Position numbers and translations under genes: made by a program | DNA from: an uncultured Bacilli bacterium | GTDB taxonomy: Bacteria; Bacillota_I; Bacilli_A; RF39; UBA660 | NCBI GenBank assembly: GCA_934086315.1 | Contig: CAKOHZ010000001.1 | Location: forward strand, 310,001 to 374,000 | DNA: 64,000 bases | Direction of reading: 5' to 3' | In this document: positions 34,073 through 41,442 of the stretch, one piece after another | How the letters are laid out: each line of letters opens with the position of its first letter | How positions within the stretch are numbered: position 1 is the first letter of the stretch | The notes under the pieces: generated by a model | Databases searched by the model: none | The model's input: the letters and a program-made list of their open reading frames with translations, nothing else | What the model was told of the DNA's origin: nothing

Positions 34073-34876
34073 ATGTTAAAAATAGGCGATTTTTCTAAAA
34101 TGTCAAAAGTTACTATTAAAGCTTTAAGATATTATGAAAAAGAAAAGTTATTAATTCCAAAATATGTGGATGAATCTAATGGTTATAGATACTATGAAAG
34201 TAATCAATTATTAGAATTATCAAGAATTATCTATCTAAAACAAATTGGATTAACAATTGATGAAATAAAGCAAATAATAATTAAAAAAGGGTCTTTAAAT
34301 GAATTACTTAAAACAAAAAAGAAAGAATTAGAAAACACTATTTTTGAATATAACGATAAGCTATCCAAAATTAATTATTTATTGGAGGAAAATACTATGA
34401 AAGAGGAAATTTTTGAAAAGGTAGTACCTGCTTATTATGTTTATTATAAAGAAGGTGTTTTAAAAGATTATAGCGAAGCATCAGAATTTATTTTAAGTTC
34501 TGGAACTGAGTGTATGAAACTAAATCCTAATATTAAATGTGTTGAACCTGATTACTGTTATGTCAATTATCTAGATGGAGAGTATAAGGAAAAGAATATC
34601 AAAGTAAGATATGCTCAAGCAGTAATTAAAGAAAATACTCCATTTAAAGGGAATGAAAGTATTAAATTTATGGCTGTTCCTGAAACAAAATGTATTTGTA
34701 TTTATCATAAAGGAGCCTATGACAATTTAGGAAATTCTTATGCTAAAATTATGAAATACATAGAGGATAATGGTCTAGAAATAACAGATTTTCCAAGAGA
34801 ATGCTATATTGATGGAATTTGGAATAAAGAAAATGTGGAAGATTGGTTAACAGAAATACAAGTACCAATAAAGTAG
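34073..34876 (+). CDS. MerR family regulator with GyrI-like effector domain
   Basis: A 267-residue regulator. The N-terminal MerR helix-turn-helix is clear (IGDFSKMSKVTIKALRYYEK, then YRYYESNQL and YLKQIGLTIDEIKQI), followed by a coiled-coil linker (about 75-105) and a GyrI-like ligand domain (about 115-265; YYVYYKEGVL, CIYHKGAYDNLG, CYIDGIW). The architecture is that of BmrR/BltR multidrug sensors. A degraded stand-alone GyrI-like gene follows, and the promoter carries the 19-bp spacer. Confidence 0.93.
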   Translation: MLKIGDFSKMSKVTIKALRYYEKEKLLIPKYVDESNGYRYYESNQLLELSRIIYLKQIGLTIDEIKQIIIKKGSLNELLKTKKKELENTIFEYNDKLSKINYLLEENTMKEEIFEKVVPAYYVYYKEGVLKDYSEASEFILSSGTECMKLNPNIKCVEPDYCYVNYLDGEYKEKNIKVRYAQAVIKENTPFKGNESIKFMAVPETKCICIYHKGAYDNLGNSYAKIMKYIEDNGLEITDFPRECYIDGIWNKENVEDWLTEIQVPIK

Positions 34877-34891
34877 AAAACGAGGTATATA

Positions 34892-35135
34892 ATGGCATTA
34901 TAAAAAAGAGTATAAAGAGTTTTATATGCCTAAAAATAAACCAAGTATAGTTACAATACCTAAGATGAATTATATTGCAGTAAGAGGAACAGGAAATACA
35001 AATGAAGAAAATGGATATGAATTAGATATTACTGATAAGAGATATCATCACGAGATTTATTTAAGTGATTCAAGAAAATGTGATGTTAGCAAATCAAAGA
35101 CAGTTATAAGACATCCAATTAAAAAGATTAAATAG
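34892..35135 (+). pseudogene. GyrI-like effector-binding gene, frameshifted and internally deleted
   Basis: After GAGG and ATGGCA at 34892 the frame is broken by a small deletion; the original frame continues as YKKEYKEFYMPKNKPSIVTI and PKMNYIAVRGTGNTNEENG. It then jumps to what looks like the C-terminal end of the same family (YELDITDKRYHHEIYLSD...HPIKK), with most of the middle missing. The join lies at E-E-N-G, a motif I recall on both sides of the missing part, so the loss may have come from recombination between short repeats. The frame from 34926 reads 69 residues and may still be translated. Confidence 0.6.
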
Positions 35136-35154
35136 TAATTCAAATTTATTAGTG

Positions 35155-35190
35155 AGATTGGTTTGAAATATAACTAGTCTTTTTATTTTA
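35155..35190 (+). terminator. terminator T1 of module B
   Basis: Stem AGATTGGTT / AACTAGTCT with G-T pairs and 8-base loop, then TTTTTATTTT. Nearly identical to 37846-37880. Confidence 0.75.
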
Positions 35191-35217
35191 AAAGAAAGAA
35201 TAAAAACAAATTTCACA

Positions 35218-35279
35218 GGGTGATGAAAATGTCACAGTATGATGAAAATGTCCATCTAGGGGTGATGAATTTGTCATAC
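35218..35279 (+). repeat. iteron-like repeats, type 1
   Basis: Three copies of a GGTGATGAAAATGTCAc-like unit, with GATG at 35222, 35241 and 35264. Imperfect direct repeats of about 20 bases resemble iterons bound by plasmid initiators. Confidence 0.6.
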
Positions 35280-35364
35280 ATATAATATAAAATAAATATT
35301 TAATATAAAAGAATATAAATATATTTAAATTAGTATAAATATTTATATTAAAGTATAGAATATA

Positions 35365-35373
35365 TGTTATACT
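35365..35373 (+). promoter_or_regulatory. extended -10 promoter of RNA copy B
   Basis: TGTTATACT at the start of the block shared with copy C. Confidence 0.55.
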
Positions 35374-35440
35374 ATTAATAGATTGATTTAATCAATTACT
35401 TGTTTCTATTTTTTCGCAAATGACCCATGTCATTGCTCCA
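35368..35440 (+). ncRNA. structured RNA, copy B
   Basis: 73 bases identical to 38045-38117. Hairpin ATTGAT TTA ATCAAT, a T-rich linker, then hairpin GCAAATGAC CCAT GTCATTGC followed by TCCA. No strong terminator follows; the S41 protease gene starts 68 bases later, so here it may act as a leader. Confidence 0.5.
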
Positions 35441-35508
35441 AAAATGAATTTTAATTATTAAAATATATAAATTTAAAATGAGCGTACTTAACTGAGATCG
35501 GAGGAAAA

Positions 35509-36708
35509 ATGAACGAAAGATATCAAGAAGATTTAGACTATTTTTTGAATTTTGCCGAAAGTGAAAGAGGAAAAGAACTTGATAAGAAATATCCTAATGA
35601 AAGCATGCATTTGGACTTCTATTTCTTACACAGTAAAAATGAATTAAAAGACTTTATAAATACATTCTTAAAACTTCACAAGATAAATGACGATTATGAC
35701 TTTTATTACTTTATGAATTGTATCATAAAATACATGAGTGGTCGTATAGATGCTCATACTAGAATAGTAATGAGCAATAACGATAACGCTTACCCACTTT
35801 CTATTCAAGCCATAAACAATAAATTATACGTTACAAAATGTAGTAATGAAAAGTATAGTTACAGTGAGCTTCTAGAAATTAATAAAGTAAGTATTAACAA
35901 AATAATAGAGGAAGTAGAAAAATTTACTAGTTATGGAACAACTAATTGGTTCCTAAACAGACTACATTTTTATTTAAATGATAAAAACATTTTATTATCT
36001 TTACCTAGTATAAAAAATAATGCTAAATATGTAGAATATAAAACTTCAAAAGGAATTATTAAATATGAAATAAATAAAGATTATTCTAATGAACTTGCAC
36101 TTGTTAGAAAAGAAGATTTTAAACAGTATCAAATTAAAGACAATATATTAATTTTTAAATATCCAAAATGCACAGATAAATTTATACCAAACATCAAAAA
36201 GATAAAGAAGTTAATACATGATAATAATATCGATACTTTTATTTTAGATTTAAGAGGTAATTCCGGCGGAAGATCTTCATTAATAGAACCCTTAATAAAA
36301 TATTTAAAAAGTACTAAACTAAAATTAGTAACTCTAGTAAATAAAAGTGTTTTTTCAAGTGGCAGAATGGCAGCTATAGGCATGCTCAGAATCGGAAGTA
36401 AAATAGCTGGTCAAGATATCGGTACTCCAATAAATTGCTTTGGATACTTATTTGGAAATGGACAGCTCCCAAATACTAAATTCACATTTAACTTTGCAAG
36501 AGTTTATTGGTATGAAGATGAAAAGAAGCACACAATAAAAGGAATTTATACTAAAAAGAAACTTCTTAAAATGTCAAAAAGTTTTTATGAACCAAAATAT
36601 TTAAAAATAGACCATTATATTGACTTAACAATAAATGACTACAAATCAGGAAAAGATGTTATGTTAGAAAAATGCTGCAATTGGATAAAAAGTATTGACC
36701 GGGAGTAA
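35509..36708 (+). CDS. S41 family (C-terminal processing-type) peptidase
   Basis: A 399-residue protein whose C-terminal half is an S41 peptidase core: DLRGNSGGRSS, then VNKSVFSSGRMAAIGM with the nucleophile serine, and GQDIGTPINCFGY. No signal peptide or PDZ domain is visible, so it is probably cytoplasmic. GGAGG precedes the ATG. The last codons and stop overlap a MerR-type promoter (36695-36725), a sign that recombination joined these pieces. Confidence 0.85.
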   Translation: MNERYQEDLDYFLNFAESERGKELDKKYPNESMHLDFYFLHSKNELKDFINTFLKLHKINDDYDFYYFMNCIIKYMSGRIDAHTRIVMSNNDNAYPLSIQAINNKLYVTKCSNEKYSYSELLEINKVSINKIIEEVEKFTSYGTTNWFLNRLHFYLNDKNILLSLPSIKNNAKYVEYKTSKGIIKYEINKDYSNELALVRKEDFKQYQIKDNILIFKYPKCTDKFIPNIKKIKKLIHDNNIDTFILDLRGNSGGRSSLIEPLIKYLKSTKLKLVTLVNKSVFSSGRMAAIGMLRIGSKIAGQDIGTPINCFGYLFGNGQLPNTKFTFNFARVYWYEDEKKHTIKGIYTKKKLLKMSKSFYEPKYLKIDHYIDLTINDYKSGKDVMLEKCCNWIKSIDRE

Positions 36709-36725
36709 CACCCAAGTTTTATAAT
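36695..36725 (+). promoter_or_regulatory. MerR-type promoter before the flavodoxin pseudogene
   Basis: TTGACC, 19-base spacer with GGGAGT AAC ACCC dyad, TATAAT (36720-36725). Very similar to 41202-41232. It overlaps the 3' end of the S41 gene. Confidence 0.75.
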
Positions 36726-36778
36726 TGAATTGTAGTAAAAAACAAAGTAAAAACATACCACATATAAAAAAGGAAAAT

Positions 36779-37215
36779 ATGAAAAAGAAAATAATAATTG
36801 CAGTAATACTAGGAGTAATAATTTTTGGAGTAAGTGCTTACCTTTTATTAAGATGACAAGCAAGTAAAGAAACAAACAATGAAATTAAAAATCACAGTAA
36901 AACTTTAGTGGTGTACTATTCAGCACAGGTACATACTGATAAAATTGCTAAAGAAATAGCTGCTAACCTAAATGTCGATATCTTTGAACTTGTTCTTGAA
37001 AATGAATACTCAAGTGATGATTTGAACTACAATAACAAAAACTTTCGTTTTAACAAAAGAATATAAAGACGAAACATAAAGAGATATTAAATTAAAAACC
37101 ACGACTATTGAAAAAAATGATGAAAGCATTAGACCGGAAATTAAAAATAAAGTAAATAATATCAATGAATACAGCAAGATTATAATTGGTTTCCAACAGT
37201 TGGATATACATTAGA
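36779..37215 (+). pseudogene. flavodoxin pseudogene with N-terminal membrane anchor
   Basis: Starts MKKKIIIAVILGVIIFGVSA, stops at TGA (36854-36856) after 25 codons, then continues in the same frame as KTLVVYYSAQVHTDKIAKEI and FELVLENEY. Further frameshifts and a stop follow (KEYKDET, RPEIKNKVNN, EYSKIIIGF). The order matches membrane-anchored flavodoxins of Bacillota. The MerR-type promoter is intact but the gene is dead. Its promoter and leader resemble those of the remnant at 41266. Confidence 0.8.
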
Positions 37216-37328
37216 AAACGTTGGATGAATCTTGGATGTCTTAATTTAGTAATAAAATTTACCAAAATGATGGTATAATTATATATAGAAGTGCCAGATA
37301 AATAGTAATTTGAAAGTGAGATGAAGAT

Positions 37329-37817
37329 ATGAACAAACAAGAAATATATGATTTTATAAAAAGCAAAAATATATGGTATGAAGTAACTGAACATAAAGCA
37401 GTTTTTAATATGGATGAATTATCTGAAATTGAAATGCCATACCCAGAATATGATGCAAAAAACTTATTTGTTCGTGATGACAAGAAAAACAATTATTATC
37501 TTATAACTATTAAAGGAAATAAAAGAATTGATTTAAAAGAATTTAGAACTAAAAATAATACAAGGCGTTTAAGTTTTGCTTCAGAACAAGATTTGATGAG
37601 TATTATGAATCTAATTGCAGGTTCGGTAACACCACTAGGTTTATTAAATGATAAGGAATTGAAAGTAATATTTTATTTAGATAAAGACTTTCTTAATAAT
37701 AAACAAATAATCGGAGTTCATCCAAATGATAATACAGCAACACTTTGGCTAAAAATTACAGATTTAATTGATATTATAAAAGAACATGGGAATCAAGTTA
37801 ATGTTATAGAGTTATAA
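37329..37817 (+). CDS. YbaK/ProX-type aminoacyl-tRNA deacylase
   Basis: A 162-residue trans-editing protein of the YbaK/PrdX family: YEVTEHKAVFNMDEL at the start, AKNLFVRDDKKNNYYLITI in the middle, LMSIMNLIAGSVTPLGLLND and a GVHPNDNTATLWL end. Members hydrolyse mischarged Ala- or Cys-tRNAPro. GTGAGATGAAG serves as ribosome binding site. It lies between degraded flavodoxin DNA and module C. Confidence 0.93.
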   Translation: MNKQEIYDFIKSKNIWYEVTEHKAVFNMDELSEIEMPYPEYDAKNLFVRDDKKNNYYLITIKGNKRIDLKEFRTKNNTRRLSFASEQDLMSIMNLIAGSVTPLGLLNDKELKVIFYLDKDFLNNKQIIGVHPNDNTATLWLKITDLIDIIKEHGNQVNVIEL

Positions 37818-37845
37818 TAAAACAACAAATTACAATTTATTAGTA

Positions 37846-37880
37846 AGATTAGTTTGAAATATAACTAGTCTTTTTATTTT
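37846..37880 (+). terminator. terminator T1 of module C
   Basis: Stem AGATTAGTT / AACTAGTCT with 8-base loop, then TTTTATTTT; follows the ybaK-like gene by about 28 bases. Confidence 0.75.
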
Positions 37881-37901
37881 GAATAAGATTTATATTTTTT
37901 G

Positions 37902-37958
37902 TCTAGGGTAGAAAATATTTCCATCTAGGGTAGAAAATATTTCCATCCACGATGGAAG
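37902..37958 (+). repeat. iteron-like repeats, type 2
   Basis: Two exact 22-base units starting TCTAGGGTAGAAAATATTT (37902 and 37924), followed by a partial inverted copy (CACGATGGAAG). Each unit has an internal near-palindrome GAAAATATTTCC. Confidence 0.65.
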
Positions 37959-38044
37959 TTTTGTTTAACATAATATAATAAGCTAATATAAAGAATTAAT
38001 ATAACAAGAATATAAATATTTATATTAAAATATATAATATGTGC

Positions 38045-38157
38045 TATACTATTAATAGATTGATTTAATCAATTACTTGTTTCTATTTTTTCGCAAATGA
38101 CCCATGTCATTGCTCCATGGTAAATAATAAGTCAGTCAATTATGATTGACTTTTTTT
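38045..38157 (+). ncRNA. structured RNA, copy C, with terminator
   Basis: The first 73 bases (38045-38117) are identical to copy B; TGCTATACT (38042-38050) is the likely promoter. After GCTCCA the transcript would end at stem GTCAAT/ATTGAC plus seven T (38135-38157), giving an RNA of about 100 bases. No gene lies inside. Confidence 0.55.
38135..38157 (+). terminator. terminator of RNA copy C
   Basis: Stem GTCAAT / ATTGAC with TATG loop and seven T. Confidence 0.75.
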
Positions 38158-38312
38158 GTTGAACTCCATACAGTTAGCGGCTTGAGAAGGCAAAATAAAA
38201 TTAAAATTTATGAGAATATACTCATGCCTATTAAAATTATCCTTTTTAATGGGTTAATTGACATAAATAATTTTATTGGTTACAATCATTTTAGAATTGA
38301 TGTGAAATTTTT

Positions 38313-39113
38313 ATGGGAAGATGGTATTCAGAGTTAGAGATTAAGTCTAAAAAAGTTAATGAAATTAAAGAGTTATTATTTTCAACTTATGATTTTGAGG
38401 ATATGCACAAAGATGAAGAAGAGAAAAATGAAATATTTAATATAGAAAAAAACACATTAACTTTTGAAGGCGATGAAGGTTTCAATTTTACAAATAAAGA
38501 CACTTACACAATACCAGATATTAAAGATTTATTTATTACTATTTGTAGTAAATTTTCAAAAGAAAAAATAGAAACAACTGCTATATTGGCTAATTCAATT
38601 GATAGTAGCTATATAGAATATAAAGTATCATACAAGGATAATAAATTGTTAATAAAAGAGAATAATAAAATAGTTGATGAGATTGATTTAAAAAAATATA
38701 AAAAGGAATCTAAAGAAGAAAAGTTAACAAAGTGGGATAGCAATAAATCAATAATAAACTTTTTTATAAACGAGGTTGAAGTTTATAAACTTCCTTGTTT
38801 ACCTTCTGTTTTTATTGTTAAAACCCCAAATCTAAATTATTATTTAGATATATATTTTGATACATATTCTGATATGAGTGATCTAACAATTACTTTGCGA
38901 GATACAAAAAACGGAAAAGAAATAATCAAAATAGAAGGGGAATATAAAGAACAAGAATTTACAAAAAAAATAGCAAATGAAGTATTCAAGAAACTTGAAG
39001 ATGAATTAAAAAAATTACAAATAGATATCATTGATATACATATTGCCACAGATGATGAAGAAAATGAATATTTCTCATTAATGGAAGAAATTATATGTAA
39101 TAACGAATTCTAA
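38313..39113 (+). CDS. hypothetical acidic protein
   Basis: Not recognised. The 266-residue protein is soluble, rich in lysine and glutamate, with alternating strands and helices (ELEIKSKKVNEIKELL; YYLDIYFDTYSDMSDLTITL) and no known motif. The start codon is preceded only by a weak GATGTGA site. It is followed by a good terminator and seems to be a single-gene unit downstream of RNA C. Confidence 0.55.
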   Translation: MGRWYSELEIKSKKVNEIKELLFSTYDFEDMHKDEEEKNEIFNIEKNTLTFEGDEGFNFTNKDTYTIPDIKDLFITICSKFSKEKIETTAILANSIDSSYIEYKVSYKDNKLLIKENNKIVDEIDLKKYKKESKEEKLTKWDSNKSIINFFINEVEVYKLPCLPSVFIVKTPNLNYYLDIYFDTYSDMSDLTITLRDTKNGKEIIKIEGEYKEQEFTKKIANEVFKKLEDELKKLQIDIIDIHIATDDEENEYFSLMEEIICNNEF

Positions 39114-39120
39114 AAAATAT

Positions 39121-39153
39121 AATGATTTAGCGAATAACTAAGTCATTTTTTTA
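39121..39153 (+). terminator. terminator
   Basis: Stem AATGATTTAG / CTAAGTCATT with loop CGAATAA, then T-run. Confidence 0.75.
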
Positions 39154-39230
39154 TAAGAATATTATCTTGTTTTTAAATGAGCATTTATTGAAATTTTAAT
39201 AAAACTATATATAATAAAATTAATTGTTAA

Positions 39231-39250
39231 TTAAATGTTAACATTAATTG
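39231..39250 (+). promoter_or_regulatory. palindrome upstream of the XRE-membrane regulator
   Basis: Perfect palindrome ATGTTAACAT (39235-39244) with partly symmetric TAA flanks, about 80 bases before the regulator. Possible autoregulatory operator. Confidence 0.35.
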
Positions 39251-39323
39251 CGAAAGTTCAAACTAAAATCGATAGATATTTTTAACATAAGAAAGTATTA
39301 TTATATCGAAAAGGAGAAATGAT

Positions 39324-39899
39324 ATGAATTTAGGAAATAAAATAATGACATTAAGAAAGAAAAATAATATGTCACAAGAAGAATTAGCAGAGAAGGTAGG
39401 TGTTACTAGACAAACCATATCAAAGTGGGAACTAGAAGAAACATCACCTGATATAACTCAAGCAAAAACTTTATCAAATATTTTCAAAGTAAGTTTAGAT
39501 GAACTTGTTAATAATGATTTAAATAGTGTTATTGTTGAAAAAGTAAGTAACACAGAAAAACTAGCGGGAATAATTATAAAAATATTAAAAGTGTTTGGTA
39601 TATTAGTAATTGCATTTATTCTTTTAATGATATTTCTTATAGTAATCTTCACTATAGATAATGATACAATGGGGGATAATACAGTGACTGGTAAATATGA
39701 ATTAATCTGCACTCTTGATGGTGAAAACTACGCATATTCAATTGAATATAATAAAAATTTTCAAATAATAAGTTGTGGAGGAGATGCATTCATAAGTAAT
39801 CATACTGATGTAGAAGGAATGGGGGACGCTAACAAAGCAATCGCCCACATAGAAGATTATTTTAAAGACCACAATGGAAAATGTGAAGTAAATAACTAA
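39324..39899 (+). CDS. XRE-family regulator with membrane segment
   Basis: A 191-residue protein. Residues 4-62 form a Cro/CI helix-turn-helix (IMTLRKKNNMSQEELAEKVG, TRQTISKWELEETSPDI). After a linker a membrane helix (about 85-110, ILVIAFILLMIFLIVIFTI) places a short beta-rich tail (TGKYELICTLDGENYAYSIE) outside. It could sense an external signal and control the following secreted rhodanese/thioredoxin-like genes. Confidence 0.85.
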   Translation: MNLGNKIMTLRKKNNMSQEELAEKVGVTRQTISKWELEETSPDITQAKTLSNIFKVSLDELVNNDLNSVIVEKVSNTEKLAGIIIKILKVFGILVIAFILLMIFLIVIFTIDNDTMGDNTVTGKYELICTLDGENYAYSIEYNKNFQIISCGGDAFISNHTDVEGMGDANKAIAHIEDYFKDHNGKCEVNN

Positions 39900-39984
39900 A
39901 CTGATTGTTTAGTAAACTCAACTTTAAAGTTATAGTAAATATTACTTTCTCATGATAAATTTAAAATGTAATGAGGAGGAAAAA

Positions 39985-40671
39985 ATGAAAAAAAATTTAA
40001 AATTAATTATAGCTATAATAGCTAGTTTATTAATAGGAGTTACAATTGGAGTATTAGTAAGTATTAAATATGAAAAAATAGAGCCACTTCCTGAACCAGA
40101 AGTTACAGGAGGAGAAAGAGGTCAACTTGGTATCGATAAAAATGTAAATGAAGAAACAATTGACAAATATTTAAATCGTAGTGATTCAGTTTATAGAGAT
40201 ATGAGATTACTTGTTGATCCAGGAAACTATGAAGCAATTGGTGGTGATTCACATTTATCAGGTATAGTAAAAGGATTTGAAGTAGTTCCTTATCCATACT
40301 TAACTGAAGTAAAAGGTTTACCAGAAGCAGTTGGAGATTCATACAAAGGAAAAACATTATTTACAGAACAAGAAAATGGTACATACAAAGCAAACTACAA
40401 AGAATCTATAGAAATTTTAGAATATTTATTTCCAAAAGACAAAAATATATTCTTAATGTGTGGTGGTGGAGGATATGCAGGAATGACAAAAAATCTTCTA
40501 GTATCACTTGGATGGAATGAAAATAAAATTTATAATACTGGTGGTTACTGGTACTACAATGGTAAGAATAATATACAAATAAAAAAAGAAGAAAATGGAA
40601 AAACAACATATGATTTTTGGAAAGTGAATTATCACGACATTAATTTTGATAATTTAACGGAAATAGATTAA
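39985..40671 (+). CDS. membrane-anchored rhodanese-like protein
   Basis: About 228 residues from the ATG at 39985, chosen for its GAGGAGG site. An N-terminal anchor (about 4-24) precedes an outside domain with FLMCGGGGYAGMTKNLLVSL and an NKIYNTGGYW end, a rhodanese pattern with a potential active cysteine. The loop CGGGGYA is glycine-rich rather than the usual CRxGxR(S/T). It overlaps the lipoprotein gene by one base, so both are co-expressed and may form an extracytoplasmic sulfur or redox pair. Confidence 0.68.
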   Translation: MKKNLKLIIAIIASLLIGVTIGVLVSIKYEKIEPLPEPEVTGGERGQLGIDKNVNEETIDKYLNRSDSVYRDMRLLVDPGNYEAIGGDSHLSGIVKGFEVVPYPYLTEVKGLPEAVGDSYKGKTLFTEQENGTYKANYKESIEILEYLFPKDKNIFLMCGGGGYAGMTKNLLVSLGWNENKIYNTGGYWYYNGKNNIQIKKEENGKTTYDFWKVNYHDINFDNLTEID

Positions 40672-41123
40672 TGAAAAAAATATACTATGTAGTATTATGT
40701 ATATTATTACTTTTTATCATGGGATGTAAAAAAAGTAATGAGAAAATCTCATTAGATAAAAAATATTATAACACTGGAGAATTTATAAATGTAAATAGCG
40801 AAGAGGTATCAAAACTAGATAGTGAAAATTATATTTTATATTCGTATAATAACTATTGTGCATTTTCAGTTCCATGTGAAGATATATTTAAAGAATTTAT
40901 GAATAAATATAAAATAGATTTTCTATCAATAAAATTTGAAGAATTCAAAAAAACAAAGTATTATAAAAAAATAAAATACGCACCATCAGTAATTATCATA
41001 GGTAAAGGAAAAATTATAGCATATTTAGATCCTAATTCAAATGATGATTCAGATAAATACCAAGATGTAACCAAGCTTGAAGAATGGATAAAAGGGTATG
41101 TGGAAATTTCTAACGATAATTAA
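40671..41123 (+). CDS. lipoprotein with thioredoxin-like fold
   Basis: A 150-residue protein with a lipobox (LLLFIMGC, cysteine 19) for membrane anchoring. The mature part has YNNYCAFSVPCEDIF, two cysteines five residues apart, and YAPSVIIIGKGKIIAYLD, which resembles the thioredoxin cis-proline strand. A thiol-disulfide role is likely but inferred. It starts in the stop codon of the rhodanese-like gene and is followed by a terminator. Confidence 0.65.
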   Translation: MKKIYYVVLCILLLFIMGCKKSNEKISLDKKYYNTGEFINVNSEEVSKLDSENYILYSYNNYCAFSVPCEDIFKEFMNKYKIDFLSIKFEEFKKTKYYKKIKYAPSVIIIGKGKIIAYLDPNSNDDSDKYQDVTKLEEWIKGYVEISNDN

Positions 41124-41129
41124 AATATA

Positions 41130-41157
41130 AGCAAAACTAAAAAGTTTTGCTTTTTTA
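41130..41157 (+). terminator. terminator
   Basis: Stem AGCAAAACT / AGTTTTGCT with AAAA loop, then T-run. Confidence 0.85.
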
Positions 41158-41201
41158 TATACAAATCTTTACATATATAATAAATATTATTTAAAAAAGT
41201 A

Positions 41202-41232
41202 TTGACCGGAAGTAACACACGAGTTTTATAAT
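41202..41232 (+). promoter_or_regulatory. MerR-type promoter of the cupin-flavodoxin operon
   Basis: TTGACC, 19-base spacer (GGAAGTAACACACGAGTTT), TATAAT. Nearly the same sequence as 36695-36725. The regulator could be the MerR protein at 34073 or one outside the window. Confidence 0.75.
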
Positions 41233-41265
41233 TAAAGTATAAAATTATTTAAGGAAGGATGAGAT

Positions 41266-41442
41266 ATGAAAAAGAAAATATTGTTAGGAATTATTATTTT
41301 TTCATCAATAATATTGATCGTCTATGGAGCAATATGTATCAAAAGACAAATTGATATTAAAAATGAAAATAATGAAATCAAAAAAGAGAGTAAAATTTTA
41401 GTAGTATTTAATTTAGCTAAGGAAGTGTATAAAGATGAATAA
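41266..41442 (+). pseudogene. truncated membrane-anchored flavodoxin remnant
   Basis: A 58-codon frame with GGAAGGATGAG upstream: anchor (KKKILLGIIIFSSIILIVYG), polar linker, then KESKILVVFNLAKEVYKDE and stop. KILVVF is the first strand of flavodoxins, seen also in the pseudogene at 36779, but nothing of the fold follows. It overlaps the cupin start by 8 bases, so it may now act as a leader peptide of the operon. Confidence 0.6.

Larger units (their letters stand above)
35155..35440 (+). repeat. non-coding module B (T1 - iterons - AT-rich - RNA)
   Basis: A gene-free stretch matching module C (37846-38117). Both ends are conserved: terminator T1 at the left, and at the right TATAAATATTTATATTAAA followed by 73 identical bases. 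The middle differs between modules and holds iteron-like repeats. The origin may be a plasmid replication or control region; no replication gene is present. Confidence 0.6.
37846..38117 (+). repeat. non-coding module C (T1 - iterons - AT-rich - RNA)
   Basis: Second copy of the module at 35155-35440. Terminator T1 and the 73-base RNA are conserved, while the core repeats are of a different sequence. With the DNA down to 38312 this is a gene-free gap of about 490 bases. Confidence 0.6.

Noticed and set aside
35218..37958. CRISPR array at the repeat cores
   Set aside because: Only two or three imperfect units with no spacers of constant length and no cas genes.
32366..38117. RNA copies A-C as a known riboswitch (THF, T-box or purine type)
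   Set aside because: The ending CTCCA recalls the THF riboswitch, but its conserved 5' half is absent. No T-box AGGGTGG motif and no purine-riboswitch core is seen.
38146..38337. A 63-codon plus-strand frame downstream of RNA copy C
   Set aside because: It begins inside the terminator T-run, lacks a ribosome binding site and overlaps the start of the next gene; its composition looks like translated non-coding DNA.
24335..41442. Insertion sequences or DDE transposases
   Set aside because: No transposase motifs or paired terminal inverted repeats around a transposase-size frame were seen.
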